This document shows positions 35,079-44,106 of a DNA stretch of 64,000 nt, piece by piece. Source of the stretch: Pontibacter anaerobius (GTDB lineage Bacteria; Bacteroidota; Bacteroidia; Cytophagales; Hymenobacteraceae); assembly GCF_026241195.1 (NCBI RefSeq), contig NZ_JAPFQO010000008.1, positions 248,001 through 312,000 on the forward strand, read 5' to 3'. The notes beneath the pieces are model-generated. The model was not told where the DNA came from. It saw only the letters and a list, made by a program, of their open reading frames with translations, and ran no database searches. The position numbers were made by a program, and so were the translations under genes. Position 1 is the stretch's first letter. The number at the start of each line of letters is the position of its first letter.

Positions 35079-37229
35079 TTAACCTATTACGTTCTTCAGC
35101 TCCGGCTGTTCTACAAACGGCTGGTTGCGTAGGCGCTTCCCGGTGGCCTTGAAAATGGCATTTGCCACGGCTCCGCCAGTAGGTGGCAAAGCCGGTTCGC
35201 CAAGTCCTGTTGGGTCGATACCGTTGTTAACGAAGTGTACGTCTATCTCCGGCACTTCCTTCAGGCGAATCAGCCGGTAGTTGTTAAAGTTTTGTTGCTC
35301 CGGCGCCCCGCCTTTGAAAGATAGCTTGCTGTACATCGCATGTCCCAGGCCATCTACTATACCGCCGCGCACCTGTTGGTAAGCGCCACTCAGGTTCACC
35401 ACAATACCACAATCAGCAGCCGCGTAGATTTTATCTATTACCGGCACAGCGTTCTTCAGCTTCACTTCTGCCACCTGCGCTACATAAGAGCGGTGCGAGA
35501 AGTATACGCTGAAGCCTTGTGCCACGCCTTTCTTCTTTCCCCAACCCGATTTCTCAGCCGCCAGCTCGATCACACCACGCATACGGTCAATATCATACTT
35601 GATCTCTCCAACAGGAGATTTCTTGGCTCTTTCCAGCAGTTCTAGGCGGAACTGTACCGGATCTTTCTTGGCAGCGTGTGCTATCTCGTCCAGAAAAGCC
35701 TGTTCGGCATAGGCCAGGAAGTTGGTAATCGGTGCGCGCCATGGCCCGGTGGTGATGGGAGACTGGTGCTCAACCGACTCGATCAGGAGGTTCTCTACTG
35801 CGCCAGACGGAAAATTGTCTTCTCTTGTAGGGTTGCCGGAGTTAATACCCACGCCACGTAACTTGTAGCCGATCATGTTTCCCTTCGCATCCAGGGCGGC
35901 CTCAAAACGATAGCGCACAGCCGGACGGTAAATACCTCCGGTCATATCATCCTCACGGCTCCAGATTACTTTTACAGGCGCTTTGACAAGGCTCGACAGT
36001 TCCGCTGCTTCCAATACATAGTCTGCACTAAGGCGGCGACCGAAGCCTCCTCCAAGTCGTGTCAGCTCAAGGGTTATACTTTCGGGTGCTATACCTAAGA
36101 GCTTTGCCACCTGGTCGCGGGCCCTTTCCGGGGTTTGAGTCGGACCTGCCAGTTCTACGCCATCCGGGCGCACATGCGCGAAGAAATTCATCGGCTCCAT
36201 CGGGCTGTGCGAAAGGAACGGACACTGGTACTCGCTCTCTATTATTTTAGCAGCCTTTTTAAAAGCAGCATCCACATCACCGTCTTTACGGCGAACGGTA
36301 GCTTCCGGGCTTTTCAGCAGCTCTTTGAACAGGCGGTCATGGTCGGCGGAACTCTCCAGTGCCCCCTCCTGCTCATAGCTTATCTTCAGCGCCTTGCGGG
36401 CCTTCATCACCTGCCAGGTAGATTTACCCACTACAGCTACGTTGTTCTTGAAAGTCACCACATCCACAATGCCCGGCATGGCCTTGGCAGCAGCGGCGTC
36501 CACCGACTTCAGCTTCAATCCGAAAGCCTCCGGGCGCTGGATCATGGCGTACAGCATGCCTTCTTTGTAGATGTCAAGGCCATACAGCGGCTGGCCTGTT
36601 ATCATCTCATGGTTATCTACGTTCCGAACGGCTGTGCCAATGAGTTTGAAATCCTTGTTGTCCTTGAGCTTCACATCAGCCGGAACCGGGACTTTAGAAG
36701 CTTCCGTAGCCAGTTCGCCATAGGTAAGCTTTCGTCCGCTGGCGGCGTGCACCACCGTTCCGTTTTCGGTGGTGAGGGAGTTGGCGGGCACCTTCCAGCG
36801 CTTGGCGGCTGCCTCAACGAGCATGTGACGGGCTGTAGCCCCCGCCTTCCGGAGGCGCTCCCAAGAGTGCGGTACAGCACCGCTGCCACCTGTCACCTGG
36901 CGCTCAAACTTGTTTGTATCTAAGGGTGCCTGCACCACTTTTACTTTCGTCCAGTCTGCATCCAGCTCCTCCGCTACAATCATCGGGAAAGAGGTTTTGA
37001 TGTTCTGCCCCAGTTCCGGGTTAGGAGAAAGTATGGTAATGATATTTTCCGGGGAGATGGAAAGGTAGCTGTTAAAATCGATGGCAGCTGCCGGGAGCTT
37101 AGCCTCATCGATCAGCCCCAGTGCCGATGCCACCGAACTGGTTGTGTTAAAGCCTAAAACCAGTCCGCCGCCCGCTGCTGCGAACAGCTTCATGAAATTA
37201 CGTCTGCTATCTTGGGTTACGTTCGGCAT
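35079..37229 (-). CDS. Molybdo-hydroxylase large subunit, periplasmic (isoquinoline/aldehyde oxidoreductase type)
   Basis: Catalytic subunit (716 residues) of a two-subunit xanthine-oxidase-family enzyme. The twin-arginine signal SRRNFMKLFAAAGGGLVLG predicts folded export to the periplasm with cofactor inserted. The large molybdopterin domains follow: GGGFGRRLSADYVLEAAELS, and near the C-terminus DPTGLGEPALPPTGGAVANAIF with the catalytic Glu in GLGE. The split, domain-duplicated form resembles isoquinoline 1-oxidoreductase beta (IorB). Its partner Fe-S subunit ends 3 bases upstream. Likely substrates are aldehydes or N-heterocycles. The electron acceptor is probably a periplasmic cytochrome c. 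Confidence 0.88.
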   Translation of the reverse strand: MPNVTQDSRRNFMKLFAAAGGGLVLGFNTTSSVASALGLIDEAKLPAAAIDFNSYLSISPENIITILSPNPELGQNIKTSFPMIVAEELDADWTKVKVVQAPLDTNKFERQVTGGSGAVPHSWERLRKAGATARHMLVEAAAKRWKVPANSLTTENGTVVHAASGRKLTYGELATEASKVPVPADVKLKDNKDFKLIGTAVRNVDNHEMITGQPLYGLDIYKEGMLYAMIQRPEAFGLKLKSVDAAAAKAMPGIVDVVTFKNNVAVVGKSTWQVMKARKALKISYEQEGALESSADHDRLFKELLKSPEATVRRKDGDVDAAFKKAAKIIESEYQCPFLSHSPMEPMNFFAHVRPDGVELAGPTQTPERARDQVAKLLGIAPESITLELTRLGGGFGRRLSADYVLEAAELSSLVKAPVKVIWSREDDMTGGIYRPAVRYRFEAALDAKGNMIGYKLRGVGINSGNPTREDNFPSGAVENLLIESVEHQSPITTGPWRAPITNFLAYAEQAFLDEIAHAAKKDPVQFRLELLERAKKSPVGEIKYDIDRMRGVIELAAEKSGWGKKKGVAQGFSVYFSHRSYVAQVAEVKLKNAVPVIDKIYAAADCGIVVNLSGAYQQVRGGIVDGLGHAMYSKLSFKGGAPEQQNFNNYRLIRLKEVPEIDVHFVNNGIDPTGLGEPALPPTGGAVANAIFKATGKRLRNQPFVEQPELKNVIG

Positions 37230-37232
37230 GGC

Positions 37233-37694
37233 TTATTTTTGTTTAGTGGCGGCTAATGCTACAGCTTCACGGATACGATGGTAGGTTCCGCAACGGCAGA
37301 TGTTACCATTCATGGCATTGTCAATCTCTTCTGCCGAAGGTTTTGGGTTCTTGTTCAGCAGGGCAGTGGCCGTCATGATCTGGCCGGCCTGGCAGTAGCC
37401 GCATTGCGCCACATCTACCTCATCCCAGGCCAGCTGTACCGGATGGCTGCCATCTTCAGACAAGCCCTCAATAGTGGTTATTTTGGCATTACTGGCGGCC
37501 GAAACCGGGTATACACAGGAGCGCATCGCATTGCCATTTACATGCACGGTGCACGCACCACACTGCGCAATGCCGCAGCCATACTTGGCGCCTACCAGAC
37601 CCAGGTTGTCGCGCAGCACCCACAGCAGCGGGGTGTCCGGCTCTACATCGACCTCATAGCTTCGGCCGTTGATTTGCAGCTTATAAATTGCCAT
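37233..37694 (-). CDS. 2Fe-2S subunit of periplasmic molybdo-hydroxylase
   Basis: Small subunit of 153 residues with two 2Fe-2S clusters, partner of the large subunit 3 bases downstream. The first cluster has [21 protein letters not shown] in the plant-ferredoxin-like domain; the second has CGYCQAGQ and [13 protein letters not shown] in the helical domain. It has no signal peptide of its own, so it should be co-exported with the Tat-tagged large subunit. Its start is preceded by a short spacer to the MocA-like gene (75 bases). Confidence 0.92.
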   Translation of the reverse strand: MAIYKLQINGRSYEVDVEPDTPLLWVLRDNLGLVGAKYGCGIAQCGACTVHVNGNAMRSCVYPVSAASNAKITTIEGLSEDGSHPVQLAWDEVDVAQCGYCQAGQIMTATALLNKNPKPSAEEIDNAMNGNICRCGTYHRIREAVALAATKQK

Positions 37695-37769
37695 CTCTCT
37701 CCTTGTTAAGTTTAAACTCTAAGTTAAGAAAATATATTAATCGGGGAACATGAAAATTCCTGAAAACTC

Positions 37770-38384
37770 TTATTCATCATTGGGGGTGTTGTCAGTCTGC
37801 AGTAGCGCTGCATAATCTTCCGCTGTGTCAATGTCGGTGGCGCCTGCCGGAAAAGAGATGGACGTTACCGCCGACTTATGTTTCATAATGATCTTTTTGG
37901 CGCCCTCCTGCCCCTGCAGCGCCAGCAACTCCGGGAAGTATACTTTATCGAACAACACTGGCGTTCCCCATGTACCTTGGTAGGCACTGGCAACGATACC
38001 ACTTCTTCCATCCTGCTTAGCCTGCACCAGCTGTTTCAATACGGCCGCATCCACATAGGGCTGATCGCAGACCATAAACGTAACATCATCCAACTCTGGC
38101 TTCAGCCGTAAAAGTTCACTCAGCCCTGCCCGGATCGAGGATGCCATGCCCTCCTGCCACTCGGGGTTCCGGACGATAGTGACAGCACTGTTGGAAACCT
38201 CTGGCAAAAGTATAGCTGCGTTGGCACCCAACACGACCACGACAGGCGAAAAGCCAGTTTCCAGGGCCACTTGGGTGGCACGCTGTAACAGACTTTTCCC
38301 CTGGTAGCGAAGTAACTGCTTTGGCTCGCCCAAGCGTGTGGAAGCACCTGCCGCCAATATGACCAACCCGCTTACAGAGAACAT
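37770..38384 (-). CDS. mocA: MocA-like molybdenum cofactor nucleotidyltransferase
   Basis: Nucleotidyltransferase of 204 residues that probably adds CMP to the cofactor for xanthine-oxidase-family enzymes (MocA type). Motifs are LVILAAGASTRLGEPKQLL (nucleotide binding), VCDQPYV (metal binding) and the GTWGTPVLFD loop. MobA and MocA differ mainly in their N-terminal loop and in the base they choose, so GTP use cannot be excluded from sequence. It overlaps the XdhC gene by 13 bases, consistent with joint delivery of the finished cofactor. Confidence 0.85.
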   Translation of the reverse strand: MFSVSGLVILAAGASTRLGEPKQLLRYQGKSLLQRATQVALETGFSPVVVVLGANAAILLPEVSNSAVTIVRNPEWQEGMASSIRAGLSELLRLKPELDDVTFMVCDQPYVDAAVLKQLVQAKQDGRSGIVASAYQGTWGTPVLFDKVYFPELLALQGQEGAKKIIMKHKSAVTSISFPAGATDIDTAEDYAALLQTDNTPNDE

Positions 38385-39550
38385 CCCAGAAATTTTGCCT
38401 GTCTGCCCAGCTCTGGGCTTTCTTTGCCGCGCTCGTGTATAGCACCCTGCTTTTCGCGCAGTGGTGTACCTGGTTTACCTGCCAGCACTGCCTTCATCTC
38501 CGCCAAAATGGAAAGTGCGATTTCTTCGGATGTCTCTGCACCCATGTCCAGGCCGGTAGGCCCGTACACCCGCTGCAGCATCTCCTCACTTAAGCGCATG
38601 CCCTCGTCCTGCAGCTTCTCCAGCATGCGCTCCAGCTTCTTTTTAGGCCCCAGCGAGCCAATATAAGGAACCTGCAACGGCAACAGCTGTCGCAGCATGG
38701 CCATATCATAGTTATAGTTGTGCGTCATCAGCACAAACACCGTTTGTGAGTCGATTGTCAGCTGTGACAGTACTCCTTCCGGCTTTGCCACGATCACCCG
38801 CTCAGCCTTCGGGAAACGGGTGCCCGTAGCGTAGTTGGCGCGGCCATCCACTACCGTCACCTGCCAGCCCAGCAAGTTTGCCATGTGCATCAGCGGCACA
38901 GCATCGTTACCCGCGCCTACAATGACCAGAGACACGGCCGGCTGCAGCAACTCCACAAAGCCCGTCAACTCGCCGGCAGCAGAAGTATAGGAGTTGGTGA
39001 GGGAGACACCGGAATGGAGTACCTGCTGCGCATCAGCCAAGAGATTTTCCTGCAAGTCGGCATCCGGACACACACCAGCCATGTCTCCTTTCTCCGCTAT
39101 GAAAAGGCAGGTACCTGGTTGTTGGGATTTTGTTTTTTGGAGTGAAAACAGCGTAACGACCACAGCCGATTGCCGGCTGCTCAGAAAGGACTGGAAAAAA
39201 GAAATCGGGTTCGCCGGGTCTTTGGGATCGATGGGTTCGATCAGGATCTGAATAATACCGTTGCAGCCCAGGCCTACGCCAAGTGTAGCATCGTCCTCAT
39301 CGGTGGTATCATAAGTCACAAGCATAGACTTTTGCTGCAGCATTGCAAGCCGGGCTTTGCGTAAAGCATCGCCTTCCAGGCAGCCTCCGCTGATGGCACC
39401 GGTCAGCTGCCCGTCGTCACGCACCAGCATACGCGCACCCGGCCTTCTGTAAGAAGAGCCCTGCACCTGCACCACTGTTGCCAGGGCCGTCTGCCGCCCC
39501 TCCTGCTGCGCTTCCTCGTATGCCTTGACTATATCCTGTATTTCCTTCAT
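38372..39550 (-). CDS. xdhC: XdhC-family molybdenum cofactor insertion chaperone
   Basis: Chaperone of 392 residues that binds mature cofactor and helps its sulfuration and insertion into xanthine-oxidase-family enzymes. The N-terminal XdhC/CoxI domain has TVVQVQGSSYRRPGARMLV and GAISGGCLEGD. The C-terminal Rossmann-like domain has LVIVGAGNDAVPLMHMANLL and a conserved MTHNYNYDMAML. It lies between the two hydroxylases and directly before the MocA-like gene (13-base overlap), the placement expected for a common maturation factor. Confidence 0.9.
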   Translation of the reverse strand: MKEIQDIVKAYEEAQQEGRQTALATVVQVQGSSYRRPGARMLVRDDGQLTGAISGGCLEGDALRKARLAMLQQKSMLVTYDTTDEDDATLGVGLGCNGIIQILIEPIDPKDPANPISFFQSFLSSRQSAVVVTLFSLQKTKSQQPGTCLFIAEKGDMAGVCPDADLQENLLADAQQVLHSGVSLTNSYTSAAGELTGFVELLQPAVSLVIVGAGNDAVPLMHMANLLGWQVTVVDGRANYATGTRFPKAERVIVAKPEGVLSQLTIDSQTVFVLMTHNYNYDMAMLRQLLPLQVPYIGSLGPKKKLERMLEKLQDEGMRLSEEMLQRVYGPTGLDMGAETSEEIALSILAEMKAVLAGKPGTPLREKQGAIHERGKESPELGRQAKFLGCSL

Positions 39551-39618
39551 GTATTAGTAATGACAAAGCTGCTAACACCAGTTACCCTTTTCGCTAACAA
39601 GATACAAAATTTAAGATG

Positions 39619-41838
39619 TTAAAGCAGCTTATCCAACGTAACAGGCAGCTCTCGTACCCTCTTGCCGGTGGCATGGAAAATGGCGTTCACAATGGCCGGG
39701 GCTACGCTGACGATACCGATCTCTCCGAGGCCTTTCGCCCCCAGTGGGTTCACGATATCATCTTTTTCCTCCACAAAAATCACTTCCATGTCGTGCACGT
39801 CGGCATTTACCGGCACATGATACTTGTCCAGGTCATGGTTCATGAAACGGCCCAGGTTGTTGTCCATTACCGCTTCTTCTTCCAGGGCCACACCAATACC
39901 CCATACCATACCGCCCAGGATTTGACTTCGGGCTGTTTTCGGGTTGATGACACGCCCCCCGGCAATGGCACTCACTATGCGCGTTACCTTCACTGTACCC
40001 AAGTCCTCATCCACCTTCACTTCCACAAAAGTGGCCGCATGTGTGTAGGGGGCATAGTTATCCTGCTTATCGGCAGGTTTACTATCCACTTGCTCCTCAA
40101 TACTTTCTCCTCCGTTCTGCTTTAGCGCAGCAGTTATAGTCACGGCTTTCGAAGCATCCTGTTGTAAACTGATCTTTCCATCGGTAAAACGTACCTCTTC
40201 AAACTTAGCGTCTTTTAAAGGGGAGTTCTCCACCTGCTGTGCCAGCTTAAAAAGCTTTTCACGCACCTTATCACAGGCCGCTTTAACAGCAGATCCAACA
40301 GAGGACACCGTCCAGGAGCCGCCCTCCAATGGAGACTTCGGCAGTGATGTGTCGCCAAGCAAAAAAGTAACATCCTGAAGCGGAAGGCCAAGGGTATCGG
40401 CAGCGATCTGCGTCATCACAGTATAGGTTCCGGTACCGATATCAGCGGTAGCGGAACTTACCGTCAGTTTTCCGTCCGGACTCAGAACCGCTTTCGCGGA
40501 AGCCTCTTTCTGTGTTGCCTCCCAGGCACCATGGGCCATGCCCCAGCCAATCAGGTTGTGCCCTTCCTTCATGGAGCGTGGCTCCGGATTGCGCTTGCTC
40601 CAGCCAAACTTCTCAGCTCCCTGCCGGTAACACTCCTTCAGTTCTTTGCTGGAAAAAGGCTTGTCCTGGTTCTGGTCCTTCTCGGAGTAATTCTTCAGCC
40701 TGAACTCCACAGGGTCTACACCCGCCTTGTAGGCCAGCTCATCCATGGTGCACTCTAAGGCAAAGATGCCGGTGGTACCGCCGGGGGCACGCATGTCCAG
40801 CGGCGTGTATACATCCAGCCCCACCAGTTTGTGGCTAAGCTTCATGTTATCGCACTTATACAGCACGCCGGGCCAGGTAATTACATTTTCGCTGTAGTCC
40901 TCAAACTTAGATGTCTCTGCAAAAGCATCGTGTTGTATCGCCTCCAGCTTGCCGTCTTCGGCGGCACCCACTGCCAGGCGCTGCGTGGTTTTTGGCCTGT
41001 GGCCAAAGGAGAACATTTGTTGCCGCGTCAGCATCACTTTTACCGATCGTTTCAGCTCACGGGCAGCCAATACAGCCAGGAACAGCTGATACTGCGGACG
41101 CAGGCCGGAGCCAAAAGCACCTCCCACGAACGGAGAAATCACGCGTACTTCCTCTTTGTCCATACCGAAGGCATTGGCAATGTACTGCTGGCTGTTATCT
41201 ACCCCCTGAATCTTGTCATACACGGTTAACTTCCCATCCTTTTCCCATACTGCCACTGATGCATGCATCTCCATCGGGTTGTGGTGTTCGCTGGGGTGGG
41301 TATACTCTGTCTCTATCTGAAGAGCTGCGTCAGCAAAGGCTTTCTCAGGCTTACCGCGCGGGTCCGGGGGCGGGGTAGATTTATACTTCTCCGGCACATA
41401 AGCCTTCTCGATGTTCGCTTCAAAGTTTGTATCAAATGCATCCTGCTTATACGCTACCTCTACCAGCGAAGCCCCGTAGCGCGCCAGTTCAAACGTCTCT
41501 GCCACCACTAAGGCAATCGGCTGCATACTGAACTGTATCTCGGATTGGTACAGCGGGCGGAACGGTGAGCCCGGGGGCGAGTCCTTGTCCTGGTACTTTT
41601 CATCGCCCCATACATAGCCGGGCCTGTTCTCGTGGGTGAACACCTGCAACACCCCGTTTACAGCCAGTGCCTTGCTGGTGTCTATGCTTTTTATTTTTCC
41701 GCGGGCGATGGCGCTGCTCACCACAAAGCCATAGGTTAGGTCAGGCACGTTAAACTCTGCCGCATACTTTGCCTCACCTGTTACCTTGGCGCGCCCGTCC
41801 ACGCGGCTGGTGGCTTTGCCTATCTGTTCGTTTTTCAT
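39619..41838 (-). CDS. Molybdo-hydroxylase large subunit, PaoC/YagR-like
   Basis: Catalytic molybdenum subunit of 739 residues from a three-subunit xanthine-oxidase-family enzyme (2Fe-2S, FAD and Mo subunits as in PaoABC). Features are the N-terminal fold GKATSRVDGRAKVTGEAKYAAEF, the central GGAFGSGLRPQYQLFLAVLA cofactor loop, and near the end LGAKGLGEIGIVSVAPAIVNA with the catalytic Glu. There is no Tat signal, in contrast to the other hydroxylase, so this one is probably cytosolic unless exported with a partner. It overlaps the FAD subunit by 4 bases (ATGA). Confidence 0.9.
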   Translation of the reverse strand: MKNEQIGKATSRVDGRAKVTGEAKYAAEFNVPDLTYGFVVSSAIARGKIKSIDTSKALAVNGVLQVFTHENRPGYVWGDEKYQDKDSPPGSPFRPLYQSEIQFSMQPIALVVAETFELARYGASLVEVAYKQDAFDTNFEANIEKAYVPEKYKSTPPPDPRGKPEKAFADAALQIETEYTHPSEHHNPMEMHASVAVWEKDGKLTVYDKIQGVDNSQQYIANAFGMDKEEVRVISPFVGGAFGSGLRPQYQLFLAVLAARELKRSVKVMLTRQQMFSFGHRPKTTQRLAVGAAEDGKLEAIQHDAFAETSKFEDYSENVITWPGVLYKCDNMKLSHKLVGLDVYTPLDMRAPGGTTGIFALECTMDELAYKAGVDPVEFRLKNYSEKDQNQDKPFSSKELKECYRQGAEKFGWSKRNPEPRSMKEGHNLIGWGMAHGAWEATQKEASAKAVLSPDGKLTVSSATADIGTGTYTVMTQIAADTLGLPLQDVTFLLGDTSLPKSPLEGGSWTVSSVGSAVKAACDKVREKLFKLAQQVENSPLKDAKFEEVRFTDGKISLQQDASKAVTITAALKQNGGESIEEQVDSKPADKQDNYAPYTHAATFVEVKVDEDLGTVKVTRIVSAIAGGRVINPKTARSQILGGMVWGIGVALEEEAVMDNNLGRFMNHDLDKYHVPVNADVHDMEVIFVEEKDDIVNPLGAKGLGEIGIVSVAPAIVNAIFHATGKRVRELPVTLDKLL

Positions 41839-42830
41839 GATGATGCCTCCATTTTGAATGCCTGCTCCAGCGAACGCACAATGGCGCGCTTTGCCAGTTC
41901 TATTTTAAAGTCATTGTATCCGTAGCCCCTGGCACCCTCCAAGTATGCCTCTGCCACCTTCTGGAATTGCCCCCGTGTTGCCGGTTTTCCCTGCAGCATG
42001 GCCTCCGCCTCCGGTTTGCGCCAGGGCTTGTGTGCCACCCCACCTAAGGCAAGGCGGGCTTCTTTTACTGTATCACCATCCATCTCCAAAGCTGCAGCCA
42101 CTGATACCAGGGCGAAGGCGTAGGAAGCACGGTCACGAAGCTTCATGTAAGTATAATGTTCCGCAAAACCCTTGGCAGGCAGGTCTATGGACGTGATGAT
42201 CTCGTCTTCCTTCAGGTTCGTGTCGATGTGCGGGGTATCGCCGGGCAAGCGGTGGAACTTAGCGAATGGGATCACCCGGTCACCGTCCTTGCCGGTCACG
42301 TTCACCTTTGCCTCCAGCGCCGCCAGCGCCACGCACATATCGGAAGGGTGAGTGGCGATGCAGTACTCACTGGTGCCTAGTATGGCCAGATCGCGGTTAT
42401 ACCCTTTGATGGCAGAGCAGCCGGAGCCGGGCTCGCGCTTGTTACAGGGGGTGTCGGTGTCGTAGAAGTAGTAGCAGCGGGTGCGCTGCAAGAGGTTTCC
42501 GCCATCGGTGGCCATGTTGCGCAGCTGCCCTGTGGCCCCCGCTAAAATAGCATGCGACAGCAGCGGATAGCGTTTCTCTACCTGCTCGTGGTAGGCTGTG
42601 TCAGCATTCGAGACCAGTGCCCCCAGCCGCAGGCCTCCTTCCTCGTTCTCCTCTATGGTTTTGAGGGCGATGTTGGTGATGTCCACCAGGTGCCTTGGGG
42701 TCATCACGTCTATTTTCATCAGGTCGAGCAGGTTGGTGCCGCCGGCAATAAACTTTGCTTTTTCATGAGAGGTGACGTCGCTAATTGCGCTAGATACATC
42801 TCTTGCTTTGGAAAAGGTAAATGGTCTCAT
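41835..42830 (-). CDS. FAD-binding subunit with 4Fe-4S, PaoB/YagS-like
   Basis: Middle subunit of about 331 residues. The FAD-binding domain has FIAGGTNLLDLMKIDVMTP and GATGQLRNMATDGGNLLQR. A Cys-rich insertion (TRCYYFYDTDTPCNKREPG, then SGCSAIKG) matches the extra 4Fe-4S site of PaoB. A CO dehydrogenase flavoprotein C-terminal domain completes it. I take ATG 42830 (MRPFTFSK) as the start; it overlaps the stop of the 2Fe-2S gene by 4 bases, while the longer frame lies out of frame inside that gene. It passes electrons from the molybdenum centre through 2Fe-2S to FAD and an acceptor. Confidence 0.9.
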   Translation of the reverse strand: MRPFTFSKARDVSSAISDVTSHEKAKFIAGGTNLLDLMKIDVMTPRHLVDITNIALKTIEENEEGGLRLGALVSNADTAYHEQVEKRYPLLSHAILAGATGQLRNMATDGGNLLQRTRCYYFYDTDTPCNKREPGSGCSAIKGYNRDLAILGTSEYCIATHPSDMCVALAALEAKVNVTGKDGDRVIPFAKFHRLPGDTPHIDTNLKEDEIITSIDLPAKGFAEHYTYMKLRDRASYAFALVSVAAALEMDGDTVKEARLALGGVAHKPWRKPEAEAMLQGKPATRGQFQKVAEAYLEGARGYGYNDFKIELAKRAIVRSLEQAFKMEASS

Positions 42831-43327
42831 CGGGTCTCGCTCCTTTCCAGTGCTTCCTGCACCACTTTTACAATGTTCACGTAAGCTCCGCAGCGACAAA
42901 TGTTCCCGCTCATCAGGTCGCGGATATCGTCCAGGGTTTTAGCCTTCCCTTCGTTCACCAGGCCGATCACCGAGCAGATCTGCCCCGGCGTGCAGTAGCC
43001 GCACTGAAAGGCATCATGGTTGATGAAGGCCTGCTGCACCGGGTGGAGCTCCCCATCTTTTGCCAGACCTTCCACAGTGGTGATTTCCTTGTCTTCCTGC
43101 ATCATGGCCAGCGTCAGGCAGGAGTTGATGCGTCTGCCATCAACCAGCACCGTGCAGGCACCGCACTGGCCGTGGTCGCAGCCTTTCTTGGTGCCGGTCA
43201 GGTTCAGGTGCTCGCGCAGGGCATCAAGCAGCGAGGTCCAGGGAGCTAGCTCCAGCTGCTTTTCAGCCCCGTTGATTCGAAGCTTTACCGTCTGTTTAGG
43301 GGGTAAGGCGGGGGAGTTGTTTTCCAT
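42827..43327 (-). CDS. 2Fe-2S subunit of PaoABC-like molybdo-hydroxylase
   Basis: Small subunit of 166 residues with the two typical 2Fe-2S motifs: CDHGQCGACTVLVDGRRINSC and CGYCTPGQICS with CRCGAYVNIVK. There is no convincing Tat motif at its N-terminus; the first 15 residues are Pro/Lys-rich rather than SRRxFLK, whereas E. coli PaoA does carry one. It is the first gene of this minus-strand run, and the FAD subunit follows by a 4-base overlap. Confidence 0.92.
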   Translation of the reverse strand: MENNSPALPPKQTVKLRINGAEKQLELAPWTSLLDALREHLNLTGTKKGCDHGQCGACTVLVDGRRINSCLTLAMMQEDKEITTVEGLAKDGELHPVQQAFINHDAFQCGYCTPGQICSVIGLVNEGKAKTLDDIRDLMSGNICRCGAYVNIVKVVQEALERSETR

Positions 43328-43553
43328 AGTAGTTAAGCGTTTAAAGGTAAAAGCGCCTGTCCGTCCCGGGCCAAGCAGGTGGTAAAGAGAGAGTAATTAT
43401 ATAGAAATAGTCTTACGCTCCTGCTTTTGTTATTGTTGGCAAAAGCGCTGCCATGGGCCGCATCAATTAAGTAAATAGGAAGTATAAGGAAGAGTAAGCC
43501 CGCTGCCGGAGTTTGTCACGTATACTTCCCCGGACATTGCAGTAGCTATTGCT

Positions 43554-43561
43554 TACCTTTG
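43554..43561 (+). promoter_or_regulatory. Candidate -7 promoter box
   Basis: TACCTTTG fits the Bacteroidetes TAnnTTTG box exactly and lies 22 bases upstream of the ATG at 43584. The upstream TTG is only 14 bases away, so the match is partial. Confidence 0.35.
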
Positions 43562-43583
43562 TACCCGACAAGTATAAAATTAC

Positions 43584-44021
43584 ATGAAACTGATCGGAAA
43601 CATACAGGACATCAAGTATAACCGCGAGAACCGCAACGCAGGAGTTGAGCTGCACATCAGCAAGGTAGAGTACATCACACACAAAAAGGACGGCCGCTTT
43701 TTCCAGCCTTTTGACCTGGAGGTTGAGCTGGAGGAGCCGATCGTGATTACCGGTGATCGTCTGTCCCGCATCCAGAACAAGCAACTGGAGGAGGGAGAGT
43801 ATGAGTTTGAGGTGTACGACCTGGAGGACGACGAGTATGTGCTAAACCCCGACAAGGAGCTGTCGCTTACCATCACCTATGACTTCGACACCGATATCAC
43901 CATTTTGTCTGAGCTGTATTATACAGAGACTGTTTCGAATGAGGAGTTTAAGGAGCTGAAGGCCCAGCACATCAAGCAGAAGAAACAGCAGCAGAAAGGC
44001 CGCGGCAAAAAAGGCCGCTAA
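43584..44021 (+). CDS. Hypothetical protein, 145 aa, basic tail
   Basis: I do not recognise the family. The body (residues 1-125) is beta-strand-like and acidic (ELHISKVEYITHKKDGR, DLEVELEEPIVITGDRL, YDLEDDEYVLNPDKELSLT). The last 20 residues are strongly basic and Gln-rich (KQKKQQQKGRGKKGR), suggesting nucleic-acid or ribosome contact. There is no signal peptide. It is a single gene between the hydroxylase operon and the VWA gene and shares a bidirectional terminator with the latter. Confidence 0.65.
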   Translation: MKLIGNIQDIKYNRENRNAGVELHISKVEYITHKKDGRFFQPFDLEVELEEPIVITGDRLSRIQNKQLEEGEYEFEVYDLEDDEYVLNPDKELSLTITYDFDTDITILSELYYTETVSNEEFKELKAQHIKQKKQQQKGRGKKGR

Positions 44022-44050
44022 AGAGCCGATTTATACTTGGCGGGATAAAG

Positions 44051-44083
44051 AAAGGGCAGCTTAAACGTATAAAGCTGCCCTTT
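44051..44083. terminator. Bidirectional hairpin terminator
   Basis: Stem AAAGGGCAGCTT / AAGCTGCCCTTT with a 9-base loop, flanked by A- and T-rich ends, between the convergent genes ending at 44021 and 44107. Confidence 0.75.
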
Positions 44084-44106
44084 CCTATTTAGCCTGATGT
44101 TTAGCC

